Shown here piece by piece: positions 46,392 to 55,913 of a stretch of 64,000 bases of DNA. A program made the position numbers and the translations under genes. Within the stretch, counting starts at the first letter, position 1, and every line of letters begins with the position of its first letter. The notes under the pieces are model-generated. The model searched no databases and was not told the DNA's origin. It saw only the letters and a list, made by a program, of their open reading frames with translations. The DNA comes from Rhodococcus jostii RHA1 (lineage in GTDB: Bacteria; Actinomycetota; Actinomycetes; Mycobacteriales; Mycobacteriaceae), in contig NC_008270.1 in NCBI RefSeq assembly GCF_000014565.1, forward strand, positions 372,001 to 436,000. The letters are read 5' to 3'.

Positions 46392-47753
46392 ATGGACACA
46401 ACACGGTCCGTGACGGACCACCAGTCGCCGCGCAAAGCGCTCGGCGCTGCGGTGATGGGTAATGTCATCGAATGGTTCGACTACGGTATCTATAGCTACG
46501 CTGCCGCAACCATCGGTATGAAGTTCTTTCCGGCGCACAGCACCACTGCCGCCGCACTGTCCAGCTTCGCTGTCCTCGCACTTTCCTTCTTCATGCGTCC
46601 CATCGGTGGCCTGGTGATCGGCTCAGCCGGCGACCGACACGGACGTCGCGGAATGCTGATGCTGACGATCGGACTCATGACCCTCGGAACCGTTTTGATC
46701 GGCGTCCTTCCCACGTACGCAACGATCGGGATCGCAGCGCCCATTCTTCTGATCTGCGCTCGGTTGATCCAGGGCTTCTCGGCGGGCGGGGAGTACGGTG
46801 GTGCAAACACATTCATGGCCGAGAGCGCCCCGATGGAACGTCGAGGACTATTCGGCAGCCTTCTCGAATCGGGCGTGCTCGTCGGATACATGGGCGGCGC
46901 CACCGTGGTCGTCGCAACATCGAGCTTGATGAGCGACGCCAACTGGGAAGAGTGGGGATGGCGTATCCCCTTCCTGGTCTCACTACCTCTCGGCCTGTTG
47001 GCCCTCGTCCTCCGCCGTAATCTGCACGACACGCCAGTCTTTCAAAACATGCAGAACGCTGGGGAAATCGCCCGGCATCCGATTGCGGACACATTCAAGG
47101 TCGGCAAGCGAGCATTCACCATCACTATTCTCGCGATTGCGCTCGGAAACGGCGCCTACTACATCGCCCTCACTTACATGCCGACCTATCTCGAGAGCGA
47201 ACTGGGGATCAGCAGTGGATCCGCACTCGCCCTCGGCATTGTGATGATGGGCGTGATGATGGTGCTGAATCCGCTGTTCGGACGTCTCGGGGATCGAATC
47301 GGTCGTCGCCCGATGTTGGCGGTCTCCTGCGCGCTCTATATCGTCCTCAGCGTGCCCTTGGTGGCGCTGGTAAACACCGATTCCATCGTGCTCGTCGGTC
47401 TGGCGATGATGTGCTTCGGAGCGTTCCTCACGCCGTTCACGTCGCAGGCCGCCGCAACCTTCCCGGTGCTCTTCCCACGTTCGGTTCGCTACACCGGCTT
47501 CACCTTCGCATACAATCTCTCCACGGCCGTGTTCGGTGGAACAGCGCCTCTGATTGTGGGTTCGTTGCTGGCACTCACCGGCAACTCCTTTGTTATCGCG
47601 TTCTATCTCATCGCCTGCGCCGTGGTCGCCGGCATAGGGGTGTGGATGATGCCCGAGACACGCGACCTGACAGCCGACCATCAATCCAGTCTGCCGCGGG
47701 TCCACGAGCCAGCGGAGGCTACTACGGGACAGGTCCCGGCTCAGCCGCTTTGA
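46392..47753 (+). CDS. MFS transporter, metabolite:H+ symporter (MHS/ProP-like) family
   Basis: 453 residues, ~12 spans. [20 protein letters not shown] at the N-terminus and [20 protein letters not shown] between spans 2 and 3 are MHS hallmarks; [15 protein letters not shown] repeats the motif in the second half. MHS members import betaine, proline, shikimate or dicarboxylates. It probably takes up the substrate of this cluster. AGAAGG precedes ATG 46392. Confidence 0.88.
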   Translation: MDTTRSVTDHQSPRKALGAAVMGNVIEWFDYGIYSYAAATIGMKFFPAHSTTAAALSSFAVLALSFFMRPIGGLVIGSAGDRHGRRGMLMLTIGLMTLGTVLIGVLPTYATIGIAAPILLICARLIQGFSAGGEYGGANTFMAESAPMERRGLFGSLLESGVLVGYMGGATVVVATSSLMSDANWEEWGWRIPFLVSLPLGLLALVLRRNLHDTPVFQNMQNAGEIARHPIADTFKVGKRAFTITILAIALGNGAYYIALTYMPTYLESELGISSGSALALGIVMMGVMMVLNPLFGRLGDRIGRRPMLAVSCALYIVLSVPLVALVNTDSIVLVGLAMMCFGAFLTPFTSQAAATFPVLFPRSVRYTGFTFAYNLSTAVFGGTAPLIVGSLLALTGNSFVIAFYLIACAVVAGIGVWMMPETRDLTADHQSSLPRVHEPAEATTGQVPAQPL

Positions 47754-47835
47754 GGTGCAGACTGGGCCACTGCCCATGAGTCCGGCAATGCCTGCGCAAC
47801 CTAAACCGATGATCGATCCCTGCGGAAGGATTCCC

Positions 47836-48963
47836 ATGACCTCCCTGAGTGCTCCTATACACGCACTCACGCTCGGCGTAGAGGACATCGATCGCTACGA
47901 CCCCGACTACCGATTCTGGTTGAACGAGGCTGTCTCCAAGGTGGTTTCCGACGCCAACCGAACATCGGATACCCACCTGCTCTCAGTCCCGCTGCCACCG
48001 GCGTGGGGAGTCGACCTGTACCTCAAAGACGAGTCGACTCACCCCACCGGGTCGCTCAAACACCGGCTCGCACGCTCACTGTTCCTGTACGCGCTGTGCA
48101 ACGGCTGGATCCGCCGAGGTAAGCCGGTCGTCGAAGCGTCCAGCGGTTCCACTGCGGTATCCGAAGCGTACTTCGCCCAACTGATCGGGGTTCCGTTCAT
48201 CGCCGTGATGGCCCGGTCTACCAGCCAACAAAAGACTCAGCTCATCGAACGGTACGGCGGACAATGCCATCTCGTCGACGACCCCCGCGACGTATACGAC
48301 GTCGCGGCGTCGTTGGCGCGTGACCGCGGCGGGCACTACATGGATCAGTTCACCTACGCTGAACGGGCAACGGACTGGCGTGGGAACAACAACATCGCCG
48401 AGTCGATCTTTGCGCAGATGGCGCGAGAACCTCACCCGGAACCGGCCTGGATTGTCGCCACCGCAGGTACCGGAGGCACGTCGGCCACGATTGCCCGGTA
48501 CATCCACTACACCCAACGCAACACAGGCATCTGCGTCGCAGACCCGGACAACTCCGCGTTCTTCCCGGGATGGCGCGACAGCAACCAGACCATCGTCACC
48601 CAGATTGGCTCCCGGATCGAAGGAATCGGACGCCAACGCGTCGAACCGAGCTTTGTCTCGGAGAGCATCGACCGGATGATGCGGATCCCCGACGGCGCCG
48701 CCATCGCGACCATTCACTTTCTCACGGACCTGCTCGGGCGCAGGACAGGAGCCTCGACCGGCACCGGCGTGTGGGCTGCGTTCCGACTGGTTTCGGAAAT
48801 GGTCTCCATGGGCCGAAAGGGGAGCGTCGTATCCCTGATCTGCGACCCCGGGGATCGGTACGTCGACAAGTACTACTCCGACAAGTGGTTGACCGACAAC
48901 GGTATCGACACCGATCCGTACCGCCGTCAGCTCGAATCGTTCCTCAAAACCTCCATTCTCTAG
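47836..48963 (+). CDS. PLP-dependent cysteine desulfhydrase (Cds1-like)
   Basis: 375 residues of the cysteine synthase fold. PLP Lys in [20 protein letters not shown]; phosphate/substrate loop [40 protein letters not shown] binds the cofactor phosphate. These match mycobacterial Cds1 more than CysK/CysM. It eliminates a beta-substituent from cysteine or a relative, giving 2-aminoacrylate (plus H2S for cysteine). ATG 47836 follows GGAAGG; the longer frame from 47755 is unlikely. RidA directly downstream would deaminate the 2-aminoacrylate. Confidence 0.82.
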   Translation: MTSLSAPIHALTLGVEDIDRYDPDYRFWLNEAVSKVVSDANRTSDTHLLSVPLPPAWGVDLYLKDESTHPTGSLKHRLARSLFLYALCNGWIRRGKPVVEASSGSTAVSEAYFAQLIGVPFIAVMARSTSQQKTQLIERYGGQCHLVDDPRDVYDVAASLARDRGGHYMDQFTYAERATDWRGNNNIAESIFAQMAREPHPEPAWIVATAGTGGTSATIARYIHYTQRNTGICVADPDNSAFFPGWRDSNQTIVTQIGSRIEGIGRQRVEPSFVSESIDRMMRIPDGAAIATIHFLTDLLGRRTGASTGTGVWAAFRLVSEMVSMGRKGSVVSLICDPGDRYVDKYYSDKWLTDNGIDTDPYRRQLESFLKTSIL

Positions 48964-48976
48964 TCATGCTCCCGTA

Positions 48977-49474
48977 ATGAAAGCGAAGTCAATGACACCC
49001 AGTAGTGACGTCACCACGATCCCCGAAGAGCGAATCGCGGAGCTGGGATTGGTGCTGCCCTCCGCCACCGCCTCGCTCGCCGCGTACGTCCCCGCCGTGC
49101 GTTCCGACCAGTACATCTACACCTCCGGCCAACTGCCGTTGCGAGACGGACAAATGCTCTCACCTGGAAAGGTGGGTGCCGAGATCAGCCTCGACGACGC
49201 TCGCGATGCCGCACAACAATGTGCCATCAACGCGCTCGCCGCGGTGCGTGCTGTGACCGGGGGACTGGCGGCTGTGCGGCGTGTCGTCAAGGTCGTCGGC
49301 TTTGTCGCCTCCGCACCGGAGTTCACCGATCAACCTCAGGTAATCAATGGTGCAAGCGAACTGCTGGTCTCCGTATTCGGGCCCGCAATCGGTGAACATG
49401 CCCGAAGTGCCGTCGGTGTCGCGGCCCTGCCTCTGAACGCGCCCGTCGAAGTAGAAATCATTGTTGAGATTTAG
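48977..49474 (+). CDS. RidA-family enamine/imine deaminase
   Basis: 165 residues. YVPAVRSDQYIYTSGQLPLR, DDARDAAQQCAINALAAVRA and FTDQPQVINGASELLVSVFG are typical; the conserved Arg appears near the end in EHARSAVGVAALPLNAPVEV. It hydrolyses reactive 2-aminoacrylate-type intermediates to keto acid and ammonia. Only 13 bases separate it from the desulfhydrase gene, a strong functional hint. ATG 48977 is used; 48992 is an alternative. Confidence 0.88.
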   Translation: MKAKSMTPSSDVTTIPEERIAELGLVLPSATASLAAYVPAVRSDQYIYTSGQLPLRDGQMLSPGKVGAEISLDDARDAAQQCAINALAAVRAVTGGLAAVRRVVKVVGFVASAPEFTDQPQVINGASELLVSVFGPAIGEHARSAVGVAALPLNAPVEVEIIVEI

Positions 49475-49659
49475 CGCCCAACGGGGGAGCGGCAAGCGCC
49501 GACTACAACGTCGTAGGGACTGTTAGATATTCGGTGGATCTGGATCTGGCGCATGGTTAGCGGATATTTAAGGTGCTCCTGCCCTCGGATGTGATAGCGA
49601 ATGCGTTCAAAGCTCCTTTCCACCTTGCTGCGCTCGAGTGTTGCCTGGTTATTAGTTGG

Positions 49660-50265
49660 CTGATGTTGCGGTGTTCGTTCGCGAGCTGACCTGGCGGCCA
49701 GCCGACGCGGCACGAACGTAGTGTCGATCGATTCCGGGTGCGGATTGGCAAATGCCACGATCCAGCAGCGGCTGGTGCCGGTGCGATTATTCTTCGACCT
49801 TTTGGTGGAGGAGGGCGTCCCGGATCCTAATCCTGTTGGTAGTGGCAGGTATACGCCAGGGCGGAAGTGGGGTGGGCAGCAGCGTGGCCTTGTGCCACAG
49901 TTGGTGAAACTTCCATGGATCCCGACCGAGCAGCAGTGGCTCGACATCCTCGACCTCGCCGCCGCCGAGCCGCTGCGCAACCGGCTGATGCTCGCAATGG
50001 CCTACGACGCCGCCCTGCGGCGCGAGGAGCTGTGCTCACTGCGCACCGACGACCTGGATCCAGCTCGTCGAATGTCACGAGTGCGGGTGGAGACGACGAA
50101 GAAACGACTCAAGCGAATAGTGCTGTACTCGGCGCCAACCGGGGTGTTGCTGCAGGAGTATCTGACGCATCGAACGACCATAAGCCGGGCCCGAGGACCG
50201 CTGTTTCTGTCCGAGTCACCTGCAACCATGCTGAGCCGTGCAGCGCCGGTGATTATCAGGCCGTG
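49660..50265 (+). pseudogene. Tyrosine recombinase (integrase), decayed
   Basis: DVAVFVRELTWRPADAART near 49665 shifts frame near 49710 into GLANATIQQRLVPVRLFFDL, then PWIPTEQQWLDILDLAAAEP and MAYDAALRREELCSLRTDDL, which holds the first catalytic Arg region. It breaks again near 50215 (LFLSES...), so the C-terminal His-Arg and Tyr are missing. It marks an old mobile-element boundary. Confidence 0.8.
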
Positions 50266-50749
50266 GTGGGAATGGTGATCTGCTCTCTGCCGTCGATGGC
50301 GGAGAGCAGATAGTGGGGGCAGGTGAGCACCTGTCGCGGCACGGGAATCGCCTGACGGTCGGTGTCGAGGTAGAGGCGGTAGGCGAGCTGCCGTCTCGGT
50401 GGCCGCCGGTGTCCGGGTCGACGGCGCCGAGGAAGTATCCGTGCGAGGCGCCGGCGGTCGAGAAGATCGCCCGCGCCCACTCGGCGGGCTCGGCGGGCGG
50501 TAGATACCGTGGCCGACCCGTCTCGGCGTCGACGGTGTGCACGAGGACCGTGACCGCGAACCCGGCCACGGCCGGAAACCATTGCTCGGCTGCGACGTCG
50601 AACGCCGCGATGGAGGTGTGGATCCGCAGCTCGATGTCCGTTGCGGTGCGCGTCGCCACCGTGATGGGGTGTGGATCCGCTGAGATGTCGGCGATGGCCG
50701 GAGACGGCAGCGCCGGGTCGGCGCTGGGGTTTCCGGTGCTCGCGGACAT
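50256..50749 (-). pseudogene. Hypothetical gene, frameshifted, paralogue of the gene at the left edge
   Basis: From ATG 50749, MSASTGNPSADPALPSPAIA leads to IELRIHTSIAAFDVAAEQWF, PPAEPAEWARAIFSTAGASH and VDPDTGGHRD. One base is missing near 50396 relative to the copy at 1-405; the other frame then gives QLAYRLYLDTDRQAIPVPRQ and YLLSAIDGREQITIPTTA, ending at 50256. Function unknown. Confidence 0.7.
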
Positions 50750-50955
50750 GGGACAAAGGGTACGGGGCCTCGGCGCCCCGGCTGGGAGGGTGACGGGGGT
50801 TCGCATCGCCGACGATCGAACCGGTTGAATGGTCCGCTGAACAGTGGAAACGACATGTCCCCTGAAGGAAGTATTGGCACGTATGCCACACCGCCAGCCT
50901 TTCGTCTCGACGTCGTCGGTCGGCGCAGTTCGGATCGCCGCCCACCCAGGGCAGG

Positions 50956-51135
50956 ATGAGGACCGTGAGCGACCGAACCGCAGCAGACCTCGAGCGTGAA
51001 TTCGCCATGCTCGCCTACGTACGCGACCGTCTCCGGGCTTCGGAGGGCGAAGACTTCCGTGTCCCGACCACGGCCGTCGACCAGGTTTTCGATGAGCTCA
51101 ACAGTCTTGAACGATCGCCGTGGGATCCGGCTTGA
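50956..51135 (+). CDS. Small acidic hypothetical protein
   Basis: 59 residues from ATG 50956 (or 55 from GTG 50968, which has GAGGA upstream). The sequence SDRTAADLEREFAMLAYVRD, then RLRASEGEDFRVPTTAVDQV, ends in LERSPWDPA; it is helical and charged. It lies divergent from the frameshifted hypothetical. No family recognised, modest support from codon composition and the ribosome site. Confidence 0.4.
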   Translation: MRTVSDRTAADLEREFAMLAYVRDRLRASEGEDFRVPTTAVDQVFDELNSLERSPWDPA

Positions 51136-51360
51136 TTTCGTCCGCGCAGTTCGAGCTACTTGTCACGGATGCGCAGCGGGTGACGGGCGGCTACCGAGGT
51201 GCCGTCGGTGCGGACCTATGACCGGACAGGATGTAACGAAGACAGCTGACCTCGCGAACCAGACTGCGGTGCCATTCCCAGAATCTCGGGAGCCTGATGC
51301 CCCCGCCTGAACCTCCTGGGATTGGTGGATCCTCTACACGGACTGATTGGAAACCCCGCA

Positions 51361-52079
51361 ATGACTTCCCCGACACCGCCGCCCGGTTGGCATCCGGACC
51401 CGGTTGATCCGAACCTCGTGCGTTATTGGGATGGCGCTCAGTGGACCGGGGACACCCGGCCGAAGGCCGGTCAGACCCTGAATCTGCCTAAGAAAAAGGG
51501 CGGTGTCGGGAAGGTGCTGCTGGTCGTGGCCGCGGTGCTGGTGGTCATGGCGATCCTCGGGACAGTGCTCGGTGGGAACGACAAGAAAGACGACAGGCCC
51601 GCGGCGTCGGCTGCGACGACCCTCGCAACCACCACCACGACCGCGGCACCCACGACCTCGAAGGTCGCAGTGTCGATGTCCGCACCGGCTACGACGCCCC
51701 CGGCGACAACCACTCAGGCGCCGGCCGCCGTGCCGAGGCCCGCGATTCCGGCATCGGACCCGAGGTGCGCCCCGGCGACCGATCACTGGTTGCCATGGTC
51801 GAATCCGGCTTCTCGGCGTCCGGGCTGTCGCTGATCAACGGCACGGTGATCGACTCCGGCCCGTACACGTTCCTGGGCGGCACCACCGTCGACTCCACCG
51901 GCAAGATGAAGAACCGCTCCGATGTCTGGGTGATCTCGAACGGCGCGGTCTATTCCTCGACCGGCGGCGCCCGCAACACCACGACCTGGCCGAAGGCAAG
52001 TGCGGCACCGCTGCAGATCTCACCGGGTGATGAGATCGTCCAGGCGCTCGACACCTGCGTGGTCAACCTGACCCGCTGA
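51361..52079 (+). pseudogene. DUF2510 membrane protein, frameshifted
   Basis: MTSPTPPPGWHPDPVDPNLV with YWDGAQWTGDTRP is a DUF2510 domain, followed by KKGGVGKVLLVVAAVLVVMA (one span) and a Thr/Ala/Pro-rich linker. Near 51770 the frame changes; the continuation reads RPGDRSLVAMVESGFSASGL, NGTVIDSGPYTFLGGTTVDS and ends at 52079. In one piece it would be ~240 residues with an extracytoplasmic domain. Either the gene is broken or a base is miscalled. Confidence 0.7.
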
Positions 52080-52917
52080 TGGCCGGAGTTGTCGTCGTTC
52101 GTGGGCTTCGCGGATAGCGGTGGCAGTGAGTTGGACGACGGAGCGGGTGGCTGCGGTGGCTGCCTCGAACTTGGCCTTACCTGCGGATACAGCGCTTTTC
52201 GGTGGTGCTGCAGAGCAGTCGGGACGGACGACTGGGTCCGCCCCGACTGCGAGCGAGCACTCCGAGCTAGCCGAGCAGATTGCTGAACCATTCCAGCAGT
52301 TTGCTCAACCATTCCAGCAGTTCAGGGATATGCCGGAGCGCTACCACGGTCCGAATGCCATTGAACAGCAAATGGATTCGCTCTGCCCGTGTCGTCTTAT
52401 TATTTACTTCACTATTTGATCGTTCTCTATCTATTTCTCTTTTAATTTCCATTTTAGTTATTCCTTCCGGTGATCCATCACCTTTCTTTGTTGTCCGAAA
52501 AATGGCATAATACGATCCAGGGAGTAATTCGCTGGAGTGCTCGTCGCCGCCATTCTTCGGTGTCGAGGGTCCTACATTACAGGATGCGTCGCCGCAGGTC
52601 TAGAGCCCATGGCGTGTATTTTTCGGCGGATTGGGAATTGCGTATTCGGCTATTAATAGCCCGGCAAATAGTCAAAGCTAAATGGAAATCCCGGAGTAAT
52701 ACTTATATCTGCACTTAATATTGTTCGCCCACTCTGGCAGCTGGCTGGAACCCGGCGGGTGAGTCCTCGGCTCGGAGTTCCTCCCCCGTGGATGAGTGCG
52801 GAGACCAGCGGATGAGTTGGCGCGACTATCGTCACGACTACCTGCGAGCAGGGCTGTGGCGGGTGGGAAATCGGTGCGGCCAGACGGGGCCGTTCCATGG
52901 AAATGTGAGGAGCGGCG
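52080..52917. other. Gene-free region with an AT-rich patch and amphipathic repeat
   Basis: 52380-52730 is strikingly AT-rich for this window. At 52280-52322 a 21-base unit (GCTSAACCATTCCAGCAGTT) occurs twice in tandem; the minus strand reads ELLEWLSKLLEWFSNLLG at the end of a 61-codon frame (52267-52452). I cannot assign a function; the minus-strand frame could be a small amphipathic protein or chance. Confidence 0.35.
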
Positions 52918-54657
52918 GTGCCGACTCAGGAGTGCTCGACCACGGACTGCGGGCGGCCAGCTGCCTTCGCCACCCGCAGCGAACCCGCCTGGTGCCTCGA
53001 CTGCATCGACAACTTGGTACGCGCTGGTGGCCTCGAACCGGCGGAGCCGTTCACCAAGCCGAGCACGTGGCGGCTCACCACCTGCCGCACCTGCGGGGTG
53101 CAGGCCCACTATCGGCTCGAGTACATCATCGGCAACAACGCTGCAGGGATCGCGACCTGTCGGGCATGCCACTGGAAAGCCTGGCGGGGTAACCGAGGCC
53201 CTCGCCCGGGAGCCACGCTCGATCGGGGAAAGATCACCCGCCGCCTAGACGAGTTTGGGTATGAGTTGATCGATCCGCTCGACGAGGTCAGCGACGACGG
53301 CGATGGCCCCCTCGTGGCCAAATGCCGTCGATGCGGGCGTATCCGAGCCGCCCGCATGGGGGACTTCGGCTGGCGCTGCAATTGTTCCCGCAACACCCGC
53401 TCCTCCAACCCAGCCAGTCCCCGCCCGGGCCGGCTACTGCTGTCCGAGTCGGACTCCCCGGCGCTGCAGTGGTGGGACCACGAACGCAACGACGAGGCGA
53501 CATTTCGCACCGTTACCGTCCGGGCCACACGAGCGTGTCAGTGGCGGTGCCCGGAGTGCGGGCGGCGGTTCGAAGCGAAGGTGTCCGCTATGGCCGAGCG
53601 GCCCACGTGCCCGGACTGTTCGGCCCGCCGGCACGCGGAATGGAAGAGCGAGTATGCGCAGTGGCAGACGACCCCAGTTGCCGAGGTGCCCGAGTTGGCG
53701 GCGGCGTGGGCGGACGACGCCGACCCACGTGAGGTGATGGTCGCCGGCAGTTGGAAGCTGCGCCGATTCCGTTGTCCGAACGGCCATCAGCCCCGAATCT
53801 CACCGCTGACCTTCATGTCCTCGGGGTGCCCGCACTGCCGCGGCGCGAAGACGGCGGCAGCCAAGAAGTGGCTTGCCGACACCTCGCCCGAAATCGCAGG
53901 CCAGTGGCATCCAACACTCAACGGAAAGCATTCTCCGCAGAACGTGGTGTGGGACTCGCAGCGCATGGTCTGGTGGCGGGCGGACTGCTGCGGGCACGAA
54001 TGGCAGGACACCGTCCGGGCGCGGGACAAGTATCAGCGGCTGCGGTGCCCGGCCTGTCGTACTTTCCTCGGCTCGCTGGCCTGGGACGATCCGGGGCTGG
54101 CCGCGGAGTGGAGCCCCGCGAACCCGCTTACCGCGTGGAACGTGCGCCCCCACACCTCCACTCCGTTTGTTCCGGAGTGGATCTGCGCCACCAATCCCGG
54201 CCACACGTGGCAGGCGCCGCTGAGCAGCCGCTCGAACGGCGCCGAATGCCCGGACTGCCGCGAGGCCGGCAAGTCGCGCGTGGAGTTGGCTCACCACGCC
54301 GCCGCAGAGGAGCTGTTCGGCAACGCGCGCTCCGGGGTGGCCATGAAGGACAAGGCCTTCACCACCCGGAAGTCGTGGACCACCGACATCAGCGTCAGCG
54401 TCAACGAGCACACGCTGGTGATCGAGTACGACGGCGCGTACTGGCATAGCGCGCCGGCGAAGGTCCTCGTCGACGAACGAAAGAGTCGAGACCTGCTCGC
54501 GGCCGGGTGTCTGGTGGTGCGGCTGCGCGAAGACGACCTTCCCACTCTGGGGATTGACCATCCTCGTTACCGGGAAGTGCGGGCGCACTCCACCGTTGCG
54601 CGACCAGGACCCGTCATGGAGGACATCCGCGACTGGGTCACGGACCTGACCGCGTAA
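52918..54657 (+). CDS. Multi-zinc-ribbon protein with C-terminal Vsr/DUF559-like nuclease domain, paralogue 1
   Basis: 579 residues. Along ~1-460 are about seven Cys-pair knots, e.g. CRTCG...CRACH, CRRCGR, CPECGRR...CPDC, CPNGHQ...CPHC, CCGHEW...CPAC and CATNPGHTW...CPDC, as in DUF4379-type zinc-ribbon proteins. The C-terminus (~480-579) has SWTTDISVSVNEHTLVIEYD, GAYWHS, DERKSRDLLAAGCLVVRLRE, the core of a PD-(D/E)xK/Vsr-like fold. GTG 52918 is set by GAGGAGCGGCG. Probably a DNA-binding endonuclease, role in mobile-element or defence biology unproven. 54658-54899 shows nothing. Confidence 0.75.
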   Translation: MPTQECSTTDCGRPAAFATRSEPAWCLDCIDNLVRAGGLEPAEPFTKPSTWRLTTCRTCGVQAHYRLEYIIGNNAAGIATCRACHWKAWRGNRGPRPGATLDRGKITRRLDEFGYELIDPLDEVSDDGDGPLVAKCRRCGRIRAARMGDFGWRCNCSRNTRSSNPASPRPGRLLLSESDSPALQWWDHERNDEATFRTVTVRATRACQWRCPECGRRFEAKVSAMAERPTCPDCSARRHAEWKSEYAQWQTTPVAEVPELAAAWADDADPREVMVAGSWKLRRFRCPNGHQPRISPLTFMSSGCPHCRGAKTAAAKKWLADTSPEIAGQWHPTLNGKHSPQNVVWDSQRMVWWRADCCGHEWQDTVRARDKYQRLRCPACRTFLGSLAWDDPGLAAEWSPANPLTAWNVRPHTSTPFVPEWICATNPGHTWQAPLSSRSNGAECPDCREAGKSRVELAHHAAAEELFGNARSGVAMKDKAFTTRKSWTTDISVSVNEHTLVIEYDGAYWHSAPAKVLVDERKSRDLLAAGCLVVRLREDDLPTLGIDHPRYREVRAHSTVARPGPVMEDIRDWVTDLTA

Positions 54658-54899
54658 CTCGACAGGAAAGTGCCCCTCCTTGAGGACATCCGAACGGCCG
54701 AGCGGGAGGGGATACCCATGGCGGCGACCAGGACACCAGACCGTCCGGCCGGCAGATCAACCTGACACGCTGACGTCGTGCCTGAGCACGTTTCGCCCAC
54801 GTGGACGGTGATGAGGCTTATGCCGCACCACCGCCACGGCACCGGTGTGGACGAGATAAGGTCCGCAGGTCGAAGTCATTCGACTGCAGGCCAATCCAG

Positions 54900-55124
54900 C
54901 TACGGGCTGCGGCGCCCAACCGCGATGAGTCCACCCCATCCGGTCACGAGCGTGGCGAGCGCTGCCGCACCGACCGCAGGGGCCGGGGAGTAGACGATCA
55001 CGGCGATGATCGTGCAGATTGCCACCACAACGAATGCCACCCACAGGTAGCGATGCCACGAAAGTGCAGGGTGGGGGCCGGGCCCGCTGTTGTTGTCACG
55101 TGTGGAGAACGGTACGTTCGTAAT
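54900..55124 (-). CDS. Small two-span membrane protein, apparent ATT start
   Basis: From ATT 55124, with AGGAGG five bases upstream, the frame reads TNVPFSTRDNNSGPGPHPAL, then WHRYLWVAFVVVAICTIIAV and VGAAALATLVTGWGGLIAVG, ending RRSP. Two hydrophobic helices in 74 residues. There is no ATG, GTG or TTG at the right distance. Either a rare ATT start or a mutated ATG is used. No family recognised. Confidence 0.5.
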   Translation of the reverse strand: MTNVPFSTRDNNSGPGPHPALSWHRYLWVAFVVVAICTIIAVIVYSPAPAVGAAALATLVTGWGGLIAVGRRSP

Positions 55125-55270
55125 TGGAACCTCCTGAAGTCAATGCATGGCGATTGGGGTTTCGAGAAGTTGCCCTCGCCGTTCCAGCGGCGGGGGCTTT
55201 CTCGTGTTCCGAGGACGAACGTCTCGATCAGGTCTTCCGTCGAGGTTTCCGTTCTCGGTACAGGTAGAGA

Positions 55271-55666
55271 TTAACGGGTGTGGATGGCCATGGAGAGCAG
55301 CAGTTCGGTGCAGGTGTCCACGAGCTCCTCCTCGGGGAGGGTCGCGGTGCCGTTCAACCACGCCGTCAGGGTCTGTGCGAGGCCGCCGACCATGAAGTGC
55401 GCGGCCAGGTCGAGGCGCGGGCTCTCGGCCACTTCGTAGTACCCGACTGTCTGCTTGGTGACCAGGCCCGCGAACAGCCGCGAACTGTCGAGGCGGCGCT
55501 GCGCCAGCACCGCGCTCGACTGCGCCACCGAGAACATGAGATGGCCGTGACGCGGATCCTCGGCGACCTCCCGCACGATGTTGCGGACTCCGGCGCGCAC
55601 GATGTCACGTTCACCCGGTCCGGCGTTCGACTCGGCGTCCAGGGTGCTGGTGGTGTTCCGGTCCAC
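55271..55666 (-). pseudogene. TetR-family regulator, N-terminally truncated
   Basis: The visible part, RDIVRAGVRNIVREVAEDPR, HLMFSVAQSSAVLAQRRLDS and LAAHFMVGGLAQTLTAWLNG, is the ligand-binding domain of a TetR regulator. Upstream only VAVYDHAVDRN, the helix after the HTH, is readable before an in-frame stop. The DNA-binding domain is absent. Confidence 0.65.
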
Positions 55667-55913
55667 GGCGTGGTCGTAGACGGCGACGGGCCGCGATCAG
55701 ATTCCGCTCAAGGGTCTTTCGGTATGCTGGGCGTCAGTCGGCGGTGACGCCGGCGATGCGCGCGGGAACGTGTTGATGGTTGGTCGCCAGATGATGCGCG
55801 TTCTCCGTGGAACCCGCCCGTGAGGTGGGTCCGGGCGTGGCAGATGGCTCTAGGAACCCGTCTGCCACGTTTCGTCGTTTCAGGGGCGGTACCGAGGCGG
55901 TCGGGGAGGTCGG

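Noticed and set aside
53800..54588. 262-codon minus-strand frame inside the first zinc-ribbon gene
   Set aside because: Shadow of a frame with ordered Cys knots and a conserved nuclease-like end; similar shadow occurs in the paralogue.
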